Source: Rhodosorus marinus
Taxonomy: Eukaryota; Rhodophyta; Stylonematophyceae; Stylonematales; Stylonemataceae
Assembly (NCBI GenBank): GCA_029953675.1
Contig: JAMWBK010000010.1
Coordinates: 310,001-374,000 of the forward strand
Direction of reading: 5' to 3'
Length of the DNA: 64,000 nucleotides
How positions within the stretch are numbered: position 1 is the stretch's first letter; each line of letters starts with the position of its first letter. Below, in pieces: positions 1 to 13,252 of the stretch. A program made the position numbers and the translations under genes. Under the pieces are notes generated by a model that was not told where the DNA came from, made no database searches, and saw only the letters and a program-made list of their open reading frames with translations.

Positions 1-2018
1 GAATCATATTCTCAGTTCGTTTCCTCTTTGGAAGCGCCCCTCAGCGGATTGCCAAATCAAACACTTGAAAGAATAGACTACTCACTACAAAGACCTCCCT
101 CGCCGAGTGCTCACAGGAATCGTGGCTGACATTAACGAACAATTCTGCTCTCTCCCCGTCCCTACCATCGATTAGTTTACTAACTTCCGAGCTCACCCTT
201 CCTCTCTTCAGTCTACTTATAGCCTCGTGATCCGTGCTCACAGCTACATCCCCCAGCCAAATTAGCATATTCTCTATTTTACCCCTCCTAGTCCCTCACA
301 TAGCTCATAGAAACAATCTCCGAGCTCACAACAGCAGTTCCTTATCCGCATATCCTCCACAAAGGTTAAAAGCACAAATAAATAAGCGGAAACCTTCTGC
401 CAAAATTCCTGCCAAAATTCCTGGAGAACCTTCCCCCTAAGCTGCTCGTAAGGCATGTCGACCCTGCCCGGCAACACGCAAAATGTTTTGCCTACGTGAC
501 CATTCGTAACACATCAAGCTCGTTTAGACCACTGTTATAGGAAAACCCAATAAAATCCTATAACAACTTCCAAAAATATATTTTATTCATATATGATCGT
601 GTGTGTTAGCTGCACAGAAACTTTGGTGGGTGTAGGCGGTCGCTGTTTCCTCCAGTCACCCAAACTGGGCCAGTCTAGCCCCACCAACTTGGCCACTTTT
701 ACAGCCGCGTGACTGCCAACGTGCTTCGCATGTCAAACTCGATGAGATTGGTGTTATAGGAAGAACCGGGTGTTTCCTATGAATACGTTAGAGCAAGTAG
801 ATTTCTTCATATACGAATTTTTTTCCAGGCGGTTGGTGATGTCGGGCGTTTCCACGTGGGGTTTCGGTGCAGGTGTCTTAGGGGGGGGGAGGATGGAAAA
901 GATGATGTGCCGGTGGTCGTCCGTATTCATTTATCGAAGGATGGACTCTTTACAGTGAAAAATTGCGCAGTACCGCTAATGAGTCGCTTGCTTTCTGCGC
1001 TATGTTGTTGCTGGAACTCCATATGCTTTCTACCTCCATAGGATACTCTATACACCCTCTAGCAGGGTAGGGAAGGTTTCGGTTGAATTTACGTAGGCTA
1101 CCGGACTGCTGGAACTCGGTTTTTTTAGAGGGTCACTCACCGTAGAGCATTTCTGGGAACTCGATAAACTCCGTTCTCCAAATTCCGGCTTGGGAAGGCA
1201 ACGATTGTGCCACTGAGTTCAGGACCCGGCTTTAGGCGTGCAGGATCAGGCTACTCTGCTCCATAGATTCTGAATACAAATAGTGGTGGTAGGATACCGA
1301 CTCAAAGTCATGAACCTGTACATTCAAAGGTGCCCATTCGTTCGTTCAACATGAGATAGAGCACCGTTGAGCCTGACTATTGATCCGTTCTTCCCGAGTG
1401 AAGGCTTGATTATCAAGTCTAACTTGGAGCTGAAGCTCGCTTTCGGACACCTATATTAATAAATGAAAACGCTCCCGAAAGAAACCAAACACTGCGCGGG
1501 CGTGTCCAGAACCACCGTAGAATTATAGGGTCGTGGGATCGCTCTCAATATCATGTTGTGGCGGTTTGCAACACCGAGCGTCACTCAGTAAATAGAACAA
1601 TCCAACAATTACGATCCAACTCTTTTATTATCACTCATTGCTGCGCTCATTTTACCCAAGAGGGTCAATCCCTAGAAGCCAACATCACATGCAGATAATA
1701 ATGATTGAACTTAAACGTATATGATTGACGTATGTAATTCTATCTTTTTCAATGTTTTACAGGATCCAATCTCCCATTCAATTTTCTTAAACCAAATCTA
1801 GATTTTAAAATTTTGCCAGATTTTTTAAATCCCTTTTCTGCGTAACGGCAGAGTCCAAGCTGGGTTGATTGGGTTGTGGTTGGGGGTGGTCCGGGTTTGT
1901 GGGCAGTGCAGAGTTCCAGAGGGAAGGCGGTAAGCAATCTGTTGTATGGAATCAGATGGATGAGGTTTGTGACAATTGACTTCTATGAGGTTGGAGACTG
2001 CTGGTTGATCTGGGAACC
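1..2018. other. Intergenic stretch without a supported gene
   Basis: Only short open frames (under 100 codons) occur, and none shows a recognisable motif or good exon continuity. The 3' part (about 1600-2018) is AT-rich and presumably contains the promoter and 5' UTR of the kinesin gene. A perfect inverted repeat at 533-565 is listed separately. Confidence 0.6.
533..565. repeat. Perfect 10-bp inverted repeat (hairpin)
   Basis: TGTTATAGGA at 533-542 is the exact reverse complement of TCCTATAACA at 556-565, with a 13-nt A-rich spacer. A related GTTATAGGA core recurs near 753-761. The function is unknown; it could be a terminal piece of a small transposon or an RNA hairpin. Confidence 0.6.
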
Positions 2019-5000
2019 ATGGACCCAATGGATGTGGTAAGCAAGTTGGCTGAAAAGGAAGAAGGGGTCAAGGTTTGCATCCGTGTTCGACCATTGAACG
2101 GAGGACATTCTGAAGATGATGAAATCACAGGTATGGTTTACTCTAGATCGATTTTTTTCGAGTACAACTTCCTCCAACTCACAATTATTGGTTAACCTTC
2201 GGTGCAGCCAACGGGTGGACAACATCGGGGGATACTATATCGCATGCGAGCGGCGGCGTTTCTTTCAATTTTGACAACGTTTTCACACCGCCATGTCGGA
2301 ATCAGGATTTGTACGACTCTATTGCCTCGTCGATCATCAAATCCGCAGTAGATGGTTTCAACGGGGTTATATTTGCATACGGTCAAACTTCCTCCGGCAA
2401 GACGCATACAATGTTGGGAAATGAAGGAGACTCTGGCATAACCCCGCTCGCTATCCAGGACGTGTTTAGACACGTCCTAAAATCAACGGAACGAGAGTTT
2501 CTCGTTCGTGTCTCGTACATAGAAATATACAACGAGGTGATTAAGGACTTGCTATGCAAGGGGCAAGACAACCTCAAGATTCACCAGGACTTCACAGGTA
2601 GAGTGTTTGTGGACGCCAGAGAGGAGGTGGTAACTTGCGCTGCAGACGTCCTCGCAATCATGAATCTTGGGGAGGAGCAGAGAACTTTTGGCGCAACAAA
2701 CATGAACGAGCGCTCTTCCCGCTCGCATACCATCTTCACAATCCACATCGAGTCAAGAACGAGGGGTGAACATGTAAATGCCGATGATGGTGTTGCGGTT
2801 TGCGCCTCTACCCTTTCTCTGGTGGACCTTGCAGGCTCAGAGAGAGCCAGCCACACCGGGGCAGAGGGAGTGCGGCTTAAAGAAGGAGGTCATATCAATA
2901 AGTCTCTCTTGACTCTGGGAACCGTTATCAACAAGCTCAGTGAAGGCGTCACAGGTCATATTCCGTACCGCGACTCCAAGCTCACGAGAATCCTGCAACC
3001 TGCGCTTGGCGGGAACGCGAGAACTGGGGTAATTTGCGCGATTACGCCGGCCAAGATGCACATAGAAGAGTCTATCTCGACTCTCAAGTTTGCTAGCAGA
3101 GCAAAATGCGTACAAAACAAGACCTCGAGAATAGAGATATTGGACGATCGGGCTATGCTCCGTCGATGCCAGAAGGAACTCGAGCACGTCAAGCAAAAAC
3201 TGGAGCAGACAGGTATACATAGCGATCTTCATCGTATTTTCCGTTAATATTAGACCCTTGACACAACCATATTGTCAACTAGGATGCGAATCTGCTCTTG
3301 AGGATTCGCAGGAGGTGCAAGAGTTGAGACTTCGAATGGAGACGGAGATCGAGAAGTCATCGGAACTACAAGAAAAGGTGGATAAACTGTCACAGATGAT
3401 CGTGTCCCACAAAGGTGAACCTGTATCATCGGAACCGGGACAGAAGCGCCCAAGAAGCCGGCGGAGAGAAACAATCGGTTGTGGAACGAATGAGATCGGA
3501 AGGACTAGTCGCAGGGAGGACAACAGTAATTCGGAAAGAATTGGGAGGCTCACAAAAGAGGTCGTCACAGTTAAGAAGGAGGCAGTGGACGCCATCAAGG
3601 AGAAAGAAACGATGCGGCGACATATGGAAGTGCAACGTGAGGCTCTACGCCACGAGCTTGAGGTAAGGATTTGAAAGAAATTTGTTCACCTTTAATCGGC
3701 TTGCGGAGCTGGCAACAGCATCAAGTAACTCTTAGCTCACGTGTGCATTGATAGGCACTGGAGATGCACGCAGAAGAACTGGAAAGAACGAGAAAGTTAG
3801 CGTCATCGGAAGCAGAAACTGCGGGAGAGCGTGTCGCTGCAGCAGAGGTCTTAATGTTTGTCGAGGAGATCGTCACCAGTGCTATGCTCACCAGCGAACA
3901 AAGTAGACGAGATTCCGCACGGAAGTCTCTTGGCGAAGTTAAGGAAGAAAGGAGCAGGATCCAGAAAGACTTGGATTCAGCCATGAAACGAGAGCGCATC
4001 GGCACCGGTCCTCTGCAAAAGCAGGTCGACCAGATGAAGAATAAAGTTACAGATCTTGAAGCAAAACTCAAGGCGGCAAAGTCAACCACCTCGAGACTTG
4101 AGAACGAGAAACTTCAGTATGAGAAGGAATCGAAGAGCATGGAGAAGCAGGTAGGTGTTGGTGCTTTTTAGTTCGGCCGCGACCGGGATATGCTGGCCGT
4201 TCGAGCCTCCAAATTCTGAAGATCATGGCTCATTTTGATTTATTGCAGATTCGCGGTATGGAAGTTATCAAATCCAAGGAAATAGAGAAGGCTTTGAGAG
4301 AATCGGAAAGAGTGAAGGAAAACGAACTGCGTGGAAAGACACTTCAGATCGATGCACTGAGCCAAGAGATCGAGAGGAGTCGTCTCGAGAGATCCAAGGT
4401 CGAAGCCGACCTGAAATCGCTGAAAGAGTCTCAGAATAGTTTAGAGCAAGATCTTCAGCAGAAAGAGATCGAGATCGAAGAGAGTGGTGCGACCATCGAG
4501 GCGCTAAAACGGCAGGCAACGAACGAATCGGAAAAGCATGAGGAGGAGAAGAAGGCAACTCTAAAGGAGATTGAAGATCTGAAGAGCACACTGAAGGATC
4601 ACGTCGAGGCGAGTGAACTGAAGGAGAAAGAACTCAACGAGGCGATTGAAGAGGAAGTGGAGGAGGTCAGAATTGCCTGGGAAAAGTCTGAAGCTCTAAC
4701 TTCTGAGTTACAGACAGTCAAAAACTCTCTAGCGCGTTCTTTGGTAAGTCATAATTCACCTCTTGTAGTGGACTCCTCATTTCTTACCCAAGATTTTCTG
4801 CTCCAATTGAGACACTTCCAGGATGACGATGAGAACCTCCAGAAAGCTAGAGACGACGCTATTGTTGAGCTTGATAAAGTCCGAGCTGAGCTTGAAGTAG
4901 TGAAATCGGCGGCCACCGAGCAAGAGACAGCAATGAAGGCCGATGCTGACAAGAGAGTCTTGCGCGCTGTGGAGTCTCTAGAAGAGGAGCTGCGAGTAGA

Positions 5001-5892
5001 GAAGAACAATAACGCGCAATTGAAAGCAGATAATTCAAAACTGCTCACAAATCTCAGCGCTGAGGTTGAAAATCTGAAGATCACTGTCGGCGAGAAGGAG
5101 AATGAAGTCGCCACGCTTACGGAGAACTTTCAACGCATGAAGGACGAATTTGATCTGCATAAATCCACTGCCGAACAGGATCATGCTGAGGCTATTCAGA
5201 GGCATGCTTCACGCAATGGCGTTCTTGAGGATGAGAGGATGAAGCTCATCAAGGAAAATCGGGTTCTCGACGAAACCTGCTCAACGCTGAGGTCTGAAGT
5301 CGCAGAGAATGCCCAGGAGAAGGTAAGGCTATTGGATAGATACCAGAATGTTGAACAGCAGAAAAGGAAACTAGAACTGGGCCTTGAAAGCTGGACCAAT
5401 GGAGAGGGCAGAGTTGGTACTCTTGAGCGAAAACTACAGAGAAGGGAGATCAAGGTGAAGAAGCTTGAGCTCCAGCTGAAGCGCATGGAGGAGCGCATGG
5501 TATTGGAGGGCAAAGCCCGTGAGTTCCTGGACGCGAAAGAGAGGAGCGAGCTCGAAACGCGCACCTTAGCAGCAGAAAAAGAAGCTGAGCTACATATGGA
5601 CAGGTTCGAAAAACTCGATTCTCAAAGGCTCGCCCTGCTCACCGAGGCTCATAAGTTAAGGGATGAGATTGGTTTGAGGGATAAGGCTTATGCAGAACTC
5701 GAAGCTCGTCAGCTTGCTGCGGAGGCCTCCATTGCGGACCTAAAGAGAGTCCAAATGCGTCCCATTGCAGCTGAACTCAGTATGACAGACGTAGAAAACG
5801 TGTACGAGAACGTCGGAAAACCCCCTAGGTGTCCGCCATCGAAGAGAACCCCGCTTCGAGAAGTTCAGGGAGTTTCCCTTGCGGAGATCTAG
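2019..5892 (+). CDS. Kinesin-7 / CENP-E-like motor protein
   Basis: Predicted plus-end microtubule motor of about 1152 residues. Exons: 2019-2130, 2208-3212, 3283-3662, 3755-4150, 4249-4743 and 4822-5892; all phases join correctly. The motor domain fills roughly residues 15-360, with the P-loop GQTSSGKT at about 96-103, switch I NERSSRSHT, switch II LVDLAGSER, and a neck reading DDRAMLRRCQKELEHVKQ, which resembles the kinesin-7 family neck. The remaining ~790 residues are almost continuous charged coiled coil (Glu/Lys/Leu heptads), as in CENP-E, which tethers kinetochores to spindle microtubules. The ATG at 2019 is the first in frame and precedes the expected motor start (VKVCIRVRPLN). The intron at 4744-4821 is a multiple of three without a stop, so its retention would add 26 residues. 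Kinesin assignment is certain; the kinesin-7 subfamily is likely. Confidence 0.95.
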
Positions 5893-7245
5893 CATAAGAG
5901 CCAAATGGGGACGATTTCGCCAAGAGTCAACTCGACAGTGAAACTCTTTCTACCTTATTTGATAAAACGAGAACTTTACTAGAGGAACATGTAGAGGAGA
6001 ATAAGATGCCATCTTTACAAACAGAGCCAAACTCTTCTGTGGCTCAGACCAGCCGTCTCTCTGCGCGTCTGGCGCTTTCTTGATAATGACTGAAGTCATC
6101 AGGATGAAAAGCCTTCAGCACGATTCCACAGCAGCCTCGTGGGGCCGATTACTAAAGGCCCGCCCACTGATAAGTGCAATACCAGGATGCAGAGTCTACA
6201 TCTTTGGCAGCGATATTCTGTAGATTGGATCCTTTTGACCTCTATCTAGGAATTCAACCCTCAGATTTTGCGTCGGGCACGCAGAAAAATCGCAAATTCA
6301 GCTGAGAGTTTTAAAAAATCAAATACAAAAGGAAATATAGCCCTGAAACGGAAGGGGAATAAATATGTGATTCGATAGGTAGTCCTATATTTTCCTATTT
6401 TAGATCACTGAGTGGATTAATTTGAGCGAAATTCCGAGCTCCGGAGAAACGAACGGGTTACCGTCAGGTGAGCTACTGCTCTGCTGACCCCCCAGCCCAT
6501 GTTCTAGCGAACGTTTGTCCGGATACAACGGTCTCGAATAACTTAAACATCTTCCACTACATCCTGGTGTTCTACCGATGAGTACTGAGGTAAGCGCAGT
6601 ACGACGCTGTATGCCGGCTTTTGCGGTAGTGAGCTTATCAACGAAAACCCTAAACAGTCCACTACCAAAGCTTCACTGCAACACGTAGATTCGCCGGGCG
6701 TATGCGCTGGAGGATGGATTTAAGACAGAGCGTGTCCTCATGAGCTGATATGGACTCTACTTATTTGTGTAGGTAGACAAGAAAGCCCTTCCGCACATTG
6801 ATGCTCAGGAGGAAAGCTTCAGAGCAAAGGGTAGATCTAGAGACAATCTGTAGTAAGCAATGGCTGGCTTTCAACAAGCACTTCGTACTCGTGCTGATAC
6901 CAAAGCTCCCGACAAAAATAATCAATAAGGGAGAAGGGCCCTTGCTATCTAGCCATATGAGCAACAAGAAGCCCCAGACCACGACGAATAACTTTAACGA
7001 GCATCTACACTAGACAATGCTTGGCTTTAAGAGAGATCGTGTACTTGAGCTGCATCAACCCCCTGCTTCGGAACTGAATTCAGGGAGGAAGTGCTTTTGT
7101 TCATTATGTGCTGTAAAAGCTTTTGGAGGGCCAGGAGAGAGAAACGAGAACGGGGAATGGGAAAGTGAAGGCTAACAAGTGGTTCGATGTTGTCGCTTTG
7201 TTCGCATATTCCGGTTGACGTTTAGTTTCTAAGCTAGTTAAGAGG
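5893..7245. other. Intergenic, no gene seen
   Basis: This is the 3' flank of the kinesin gene and the promoter side of the NT-C2 gene. Open frames are at most about 73 codons and lack recognisable motifs. Confidence 0.6.
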
Positions 7246-8492
7246 ATGGCGTTCGGACGGGAAGCTGCTCCAGGTGATGAGAATGACAATTTCGGGAGTC
7301 AGGAGAATAGGTCTATTCGGAAGTTTGGTTCTCGTCTGCTTGGGGCTGGAAGTGTGGGAAATGTGGTGCGTTTGGGAGGGAAGACTAAGTATGTGTACGA
7401 TTTGGAAGTAATGGTGGAGTCCGTGGAAAGTTTTAGTGGGACGGAACCTGTGGTCTTGGTTATTGAACGCGGGAATGAGTCTCTAAGCACCACGCCTGTT
7501 ACGAGTTCTGGGGGAAGGATAGAAGTTGAACAGACTTTGTCGAAGAAAGTGACGTTTTTTAGACCTGCGGACATGCCGGACTTTCAGAAGAAGATCTTCA
7601 AGATGTTCCTTAAGGATACAGGTTCCAATTCGATCTTGGGGAAAACCAATTTTGACGCTGCCGCATACGCAGAACCAGAGGAGCAATCTATGCAACGACG
7701 CCTCAAGTTCGAGCTTTCCAATCGCGCGTCTGTAATCATGACAATCACCACAACACTGCTCTCGATGGACAGGGGCCTGACCGAGTCCGCAGATGGTTCC
7801 GTCGGGGATTCCGGGTCTTTCATCCCTTCAGACGTGGGCAGCGACGAACTCGCCGTTGACTTTGACCTAGACGACGAACCCGTCGGTGCTGCCAAAATAG
7901 GCGACCCACACGGTGGCGGAAACTCCCTCGATAGCAGACTCGACTATCTTACGAAACAAAAAATGGATCTGGAGAAGGAAAACGCAAGGCTCAAGAAGGA
8001 GCTCGCCTCTGCAGGTAAGCAACAAAGAGTATCACACAACTGCGTCTACTGGAATCCAGCTAGATTGAAGCGCTTCGCTAGAAACGCATGAGGTTAGCGA
8101 CCTTGGTTTATTTGTGTGGCTCTTGACAAACCGCACTCTTTTCTTCTCACTTCTTAGGAACGTTTGGAAAACGGATTGGGCCCCGAATCCCACTTTCCAG
8201 TAGAAATATGTACAACCGAGCTGGACGAGCACCCGATTCGTCTTCAGCTCCGAGTACGGTAAACAACGCAGAGATGGTTGCGGAGAACGAACGATTGCAG
8301 GCACAGCTGAAAGAGCTCGAGGAAAAAATACGAAGAGAACCAGGTCAGGGTGACTTGTCGGAAGAGCTGAGAAAGGTCAAAGCATCCCTTGTGGAGATCG
8401 GGGTTGAAAAGGAGGCTGTAGAGACGGAGATTCGGGCTCTACGAGCTGAGCAACGGAAGAAGAGGAAAATGAAGAAATACCGGCTAGGCTGA
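7246..8492 (+). CDS. NT-C2 domain coiled-coil protein
   Basis: Two exons, 7246-8014 and 8158-8492, encode about 367 residues. The first ~180 residues look like an N-terminal C2 (EEIG1/EHBP1-type NT-C2) beta-sandwich: a YVYDLEVMVESVESF strand, an acidic/hydroxyl-rich middle, then a polar strand pair RLKFELSNRASVIMTITT near residues 150-170. NT-C2 domains usually bind membranes or link membranes to the cytoskeleton. A low-complexity acidic linker follows, then two short coiled coils (about 230-255 and 285-350) ending in a basic KKRKMKKYRLG tail. The donor GTAAGC and acceptor TTCTTAG keep the frame. Exact partners cannot be read from sequence; the domain call is by pattern and moderately sure. 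Confidence 0.8.
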
Positions 8493-8779
8493 GATGTTGA
8501 TCCGACTTGCACCTAGAGCTGCTACTATGATTGTAAATACTGCCCAGAATGTGTGAGTTCTACGGTGAAAATGTAGATATTCGCTCAGTTCCTCATAAAT
8601 GCGTTGCGAAACACGTCTGATTCGACTATTACGTAGAGTCCGAGGGGCAAGCCTCTGGAGGTGCTTCCTTCTTTAGTTCAGACGAGGCAGCAGTTTTCTC
8701 GCATGAACAGATTCGGAATTGGCCCAACGGCTACACACTTTCCGATAAATAGCGTATAATGCCCGATCATTTGAACCTC

Positions 8780-10904
8780 CTATCTGTCCTTCGCCCTCAG
8801 ATTGCTCAGCTCTGCAAACATTGCGCCGAGGGACCAGCCTAGTTCAATACTAAGACGATGAAATGGTTCCTTCAGACTTACAGGCCAACAACTGAGGCAA
8901 AAAAAAGTGAACTTTCTCCAGCAGGTTTATGCAGATGGATCGTCCTTACCCTTCAATTTTGCTTGCCATGAAAATAGTTGGTTCAGGGTCACCCTCATTC
9001 AACTTCTCTGTAATCCCATGGCCTTGAGAACCGAATACAAGAAGTTTCTGTCGGTTAAGCATTATAAAAAAAAACTCATTACAACGACGCGGTAAACGGA
9101 CAAGCAAGACAGTACGAACTACCAGGTTTCACGAACCCGTTGAGCACGGCCTACCTTCGGACAAGTGCTGGTAGATAAATGATACATCAAAGCAAAGTTC
9201 AGTAGCTTCACCGTTTGCTACATTTGGGAACGCAGACATCACTTCATCAACGGACATGGTGCACACGCTCTCTCCGAATTCACGGATATCCTTCATCGAT
9301 ACAGGATTCTGCAAATTGAAACGTGCATAGAGAGCTTAGAGGTAATTGATCGGCTCGCTTGGGCATTGAAACCAGCATGCCATGCGGTCATGGGCGAAGA
9401 TTATACCTGAAGGCCGAGGTCAACTGTCCTCTCCTTGTAAAACGCGAGGGCAACAAAATCGTTTGCGGCTTTTGGCTGTGGTTCTTGATGGTACGTGCAA
9501 AGTCCACAATCACACTGACCAGCTCCAGTCATAATTGTCTCGCTAATCACTTTAGTGCAGAGGGCAAAACTTCCGCTGCCCTGCATTTCCACGGTCTTGG
9601 GAGGGTCTTCGAAGGGAATCTACACGTTCAAGAACATATCAGGTAGCTGAAGGGACTAGCACGCTCGTAAAATCCCTTCGACATTACCTCGACTGCCGTG
9701 GTCCCCTTAGACAAACATGGATGGGGTTCTAAAGGAGTCTTCTCCAATGCGGCATCGATGACGTCCTGCTTTGCCTTCTTGATGCCAAAACCGAGATGGC
9801 TCACCGTGTAGAGCCCCAGATCCATCCCCTTGTATCTGCGCAGGGAAAAAAGGTAATGCAATATGGCGTCAGCTAGCCTTGCCTTCTCGAGGTGTCTGAG
9901 CGAGGTACCTACTGTACAGACTCCTTAGCCGTCTCACACGATTCCGCTTCTCTCTCTGAGGGAACGAATGCGATCTGATCGCATGAACAACCACCGCTTG
10001 AGCATCGCGAATCGCACCGATCAGAAATAGGATGTTGGTACAGTATGCAAACCTGTGAAGAACCTCCTCCCATTTCAAGGGTGCCGGCAGTTTCTCCCGG
10101 CTTTCTTCCAAGCAAATAGTTCACGGTAATCCAACTGTAGATGCCCTCGTCATTTCCGTCCAAAACCGTGGCCTAGTCGCGATGAAGCAATGTCTCTCAA
10201 GGTTCAGTGCTACATGTTTCATCACCGACGAGAAGATGGGCTCTGGGAGCATCCTACCCATTTTTCGCTATCGAACCGAAAACCAGATTCACGAAGGATC
10301 TCGCGAGCATCATCTAGAATGCGTTCCGACAGTTCGTCACCAAGCATTCTCAGCCCGGCCGTAGCTCGGAGGAAAACTGGTGTACTAGAGTGTAAGTGCG
10401 CAGGGACCTGCAAAGTTTTCAAGTTGTGCGGAAGCATGTCAGAAGCGTTTTCGGGTGCGCAAGCGTGCTGCAGAGAAAATATCGCGTACGATCTGCTTTG
10501 ACTTCTCGAGGAGAGGTAGTAGGGATTCTCCGGCAATGGAAGGATCTTCTTTATAGGACGAGAGCCCTGGACTGATTGGGTTGAAGTCCTCGGTGATCAG
10601 TTTAAGCTCCCCATTGTTTCCGTTTCCAAACACAAACGTGTGCATGCGCGAACCTAAAAGAGCCAAACGGATGTCAGCAACTCCGGGTTTTGTACGAAAC
10701 ACAACTTCAAATTCATTGCTTTTAGAGCAGTTATGGCCCACCCGTGCTGCCGGCATCGATCATCAGTCCGTAGGTCTTCTGAGGACTCGAGAACCTCGAC
10801 ATGCAAACGAGTACCAGTACCAGTCCACACAGGAGAAAAGTCAACGGGACGATTCTCTTCCGCGCACTTCCCACAATCGAACCAGCTTCTTTGGAAAAAG
10901 CCAT
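8780..10904 (-). CDS. GDA1/CD39-family apyrase (nucleoside phosphatase)
   Basis: Membrane-anchored enzyme predicted to hydrolyse nucleoside di/triphosphates, as in Golgi/ER lumen UDPases or ecto-apyrases. Ten exons (high to low): 10904-10742, 10653-10490, 10407-10258, 10172-10053, 9974-9913, 9835-9688, 9619-9407, 9308-9155, 9022-8950, 8891-8780; about 452 residues, the usual family length. Apyrase conserved regions appear in order: [15 protein letters not shown] (split by an intron), [34 protein letters not shown], and the C-terminal ELGWSLGAM. An N-terminal signal-anchor (hydrophobic [17 protein letters not shown]) makes it type II. The intron at 9975-10052 is 78 nt, in frame and stop-free. 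It ends convergently 288 bp from the NT-C2 gene. The family is certain; the substrate and compartment are inferred. Confidence 0.93.
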
Positions 10905-13252
10905 TGCGGCTCGTGAAAATAACAATCCGGGTCCGGTACGTCTCCGCGTCTCAAGGAATCCTCGAGCCACAGTTCCTATGAACTACCCACAATCACCCAG
11001 AATCAAAACTCCGCCTTGTGACAGATATCAGACGAATTTTTCTTCTCCTTCGATCTCTCTAGCTCCCCCTCTGTAGACACGCGAAATTGCACCGCAACAG
11101 CGTGAGGGCTAACTTTTTATACCCTCCCCACTCAAAGATACTCCAAACCCCAAAGGCGTCTTGTTTGCATCTAAACTCTATTTTACATCTTGTTCTGAAC
11201 GTTCGGTGGGGACCAAACAAACAAACAAAAAAAAAACAGGGGAAACCTTCCTAAAAACTATCACAAAACGAAGAACTAACAAACGCTAAGTAGCTGGCGT
11301 ATGTACCCGATCATATTTTAAAAATTCGAAGAATTCTTATGGCCACTGGAAATGGCCATGTCACTATAGAATAAGAATAAAAATTGACAACTATTCTTTA
11401 TTTTTACTGAAATACTTGCTACACGGGGGCTGGTTTTGTGGTTGGGAAAGTTTTCGCCTGTTTTTTGGATGAAAATAACTGGGAAGGTATTGCTGGGACA
11501 CAATCAACATAGTTCTTGTTTTGAGAATTTTTCATACTTTTTCAGTCGATTGGTTCTTGGGACAAGCTGTCTCTTTTGTTTTACGGTGGTTTGGGATTGG
11601 GCATGCCTTTTGCCAGTTCTGATGAAAGTCCTTTTGACGTGCAGTTCCAACAGATTGAACTCAATACCATTGTTGGGGTTCTTGGTATCAAGAAAGATCA
11701 GCCAGCGTATGTCCGAACTCGAGGGTCGGCGACGTCGAACTTCAACTGCACAGCGACCGCCTCTGGAGACTCCCACTCCCTGGTCTTAAAAGGCCTCACC
11801 AATTCCTCCAAAAACAAGTTCGGATCACTGCAGAGTTGTCCCGGAAGCCGAAGCCAGACATCTCCAGGCATCGACGAAAGGATTGCACACGATGCAGCCG
11901 CGAAAACCTGCTGAGGCTATAACGAAGGATGCTATCCCAAGATCAGGCAATCACAGGTTCCGGAGAATTCCGAAAAGAAAAAAAGCAAAGGCACCGAAGA
12001 ACTGAAGAGCTCTCAAGACTTTGCGTAGACCACCGATACTAAAACAGAAGAACTCAATTCAACCGTTCGTACTAAATACTAAAGCAGTACTAAAACATCG
12101 TCCTCCCCCACGCCCAAAAAATTATGAAATAGAATCAATTTCGAGCGGTAGTTAAATTCCAGAATTACTTTCCCTTTCACAACCCCAAAATCCAATCAAC
12201 ATGAAAAATCCTTTAATAATATCAATCGTCTTGGAAAACTCTTTTTCTAAAAAGATATCACCTGAGTCAACAACGCGCACACCTTCCTAGACTAGGAAAG
12301 AAACGTATAACGGACTTTCAAAAATATTGGCTAATCGTTAAGTGAATTCCCATATAACAGAAAACTTTTGGACGGGGCCGGAGGACAGTGAGTCCCGCGG
12401 CCGGCTGAAGGCCACCATCCGAGCACGTGACATACTGAGAACGAGGCAAGGGCGATCAGGCATTGTTCAAGCAAGTATCCTCTGCCTCTTTGAGTTTACT
12501 ATGCCGAATCAGTATGGATTCCTATGCGGCTGGCATCCAGAATTCACCCCTTGTAGCCCGTTGGGACAAGCAGTCTTCAAGAACAACCCATTCCTCATCA
12601 AAGTGCTGATCAAATCTTCGAAACACGAGAAAACTTAAAGAGACGAAACGGAAATCCAATAAATTCTTTAAAAATGAGCTACTCAGGTCTCTATCCAGGG
12701 GCTGCTCGTGATCACCACGCCCTCCCCAAATCTAGACTTTTCTAATCCAGAGTACTGAAAATTGGCAATTATTCATTGATCTTCGACGGGCGAAGTCTCC
12801 TAATTCCATTTTTTGCGTTTTGATCTTATTTTAGTAGCGGCTGCTTTTTTACTCTCGGAAAGGAAGGACATTTAGGCAGAATTACTTGGGAAGCATTTTT
12901 TTTGGCTTTTCTAGGTAGGATTTTTTTTGTTAGATATTCTGTGTTTTTTCATCGGTTGAATGTGATTCCATGGAAATGCGATGGTTTGAGAAGGGCTATG
13001 GTCCCTGCGACTGGTATTAATAAGCCAAGTGAGGATGGGGGATGGAGCAGGGAGGAGATATCCCCTTCTGACAAGAGGCAGAGGGCCTGAGGTGATTTTT
13101 ATTGGTTATTTTCTGCACTTCTATGGTGTGAAGAGGTAAATCGTGACGTGTAGTCTCTTTTGGTGAGGGAGGAGGAAGAGGCCAGGTCAAGAACAGTGCT
13201 GGGCTGCGGCCTTGGTACAGAGGTTAAATACCAAGCGGGTTGTGGAGGAGGG
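10905..13252. other. Intergenic, one weak open frame
   Basis: The frame 11597-11914 (+) reads partly protein-like (PFDVQFQQIELNTIVGVLG) but lacks a strong start, known motif or clear neighbours, and could be a small or decayed gene. A second frame ending at 12638 is no better. Sequence around 11150-11330 and 12060-12330 is AT-rich. The FtsZ 5' leader must lie in the last few hundred bases. Confidence 0.45.
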
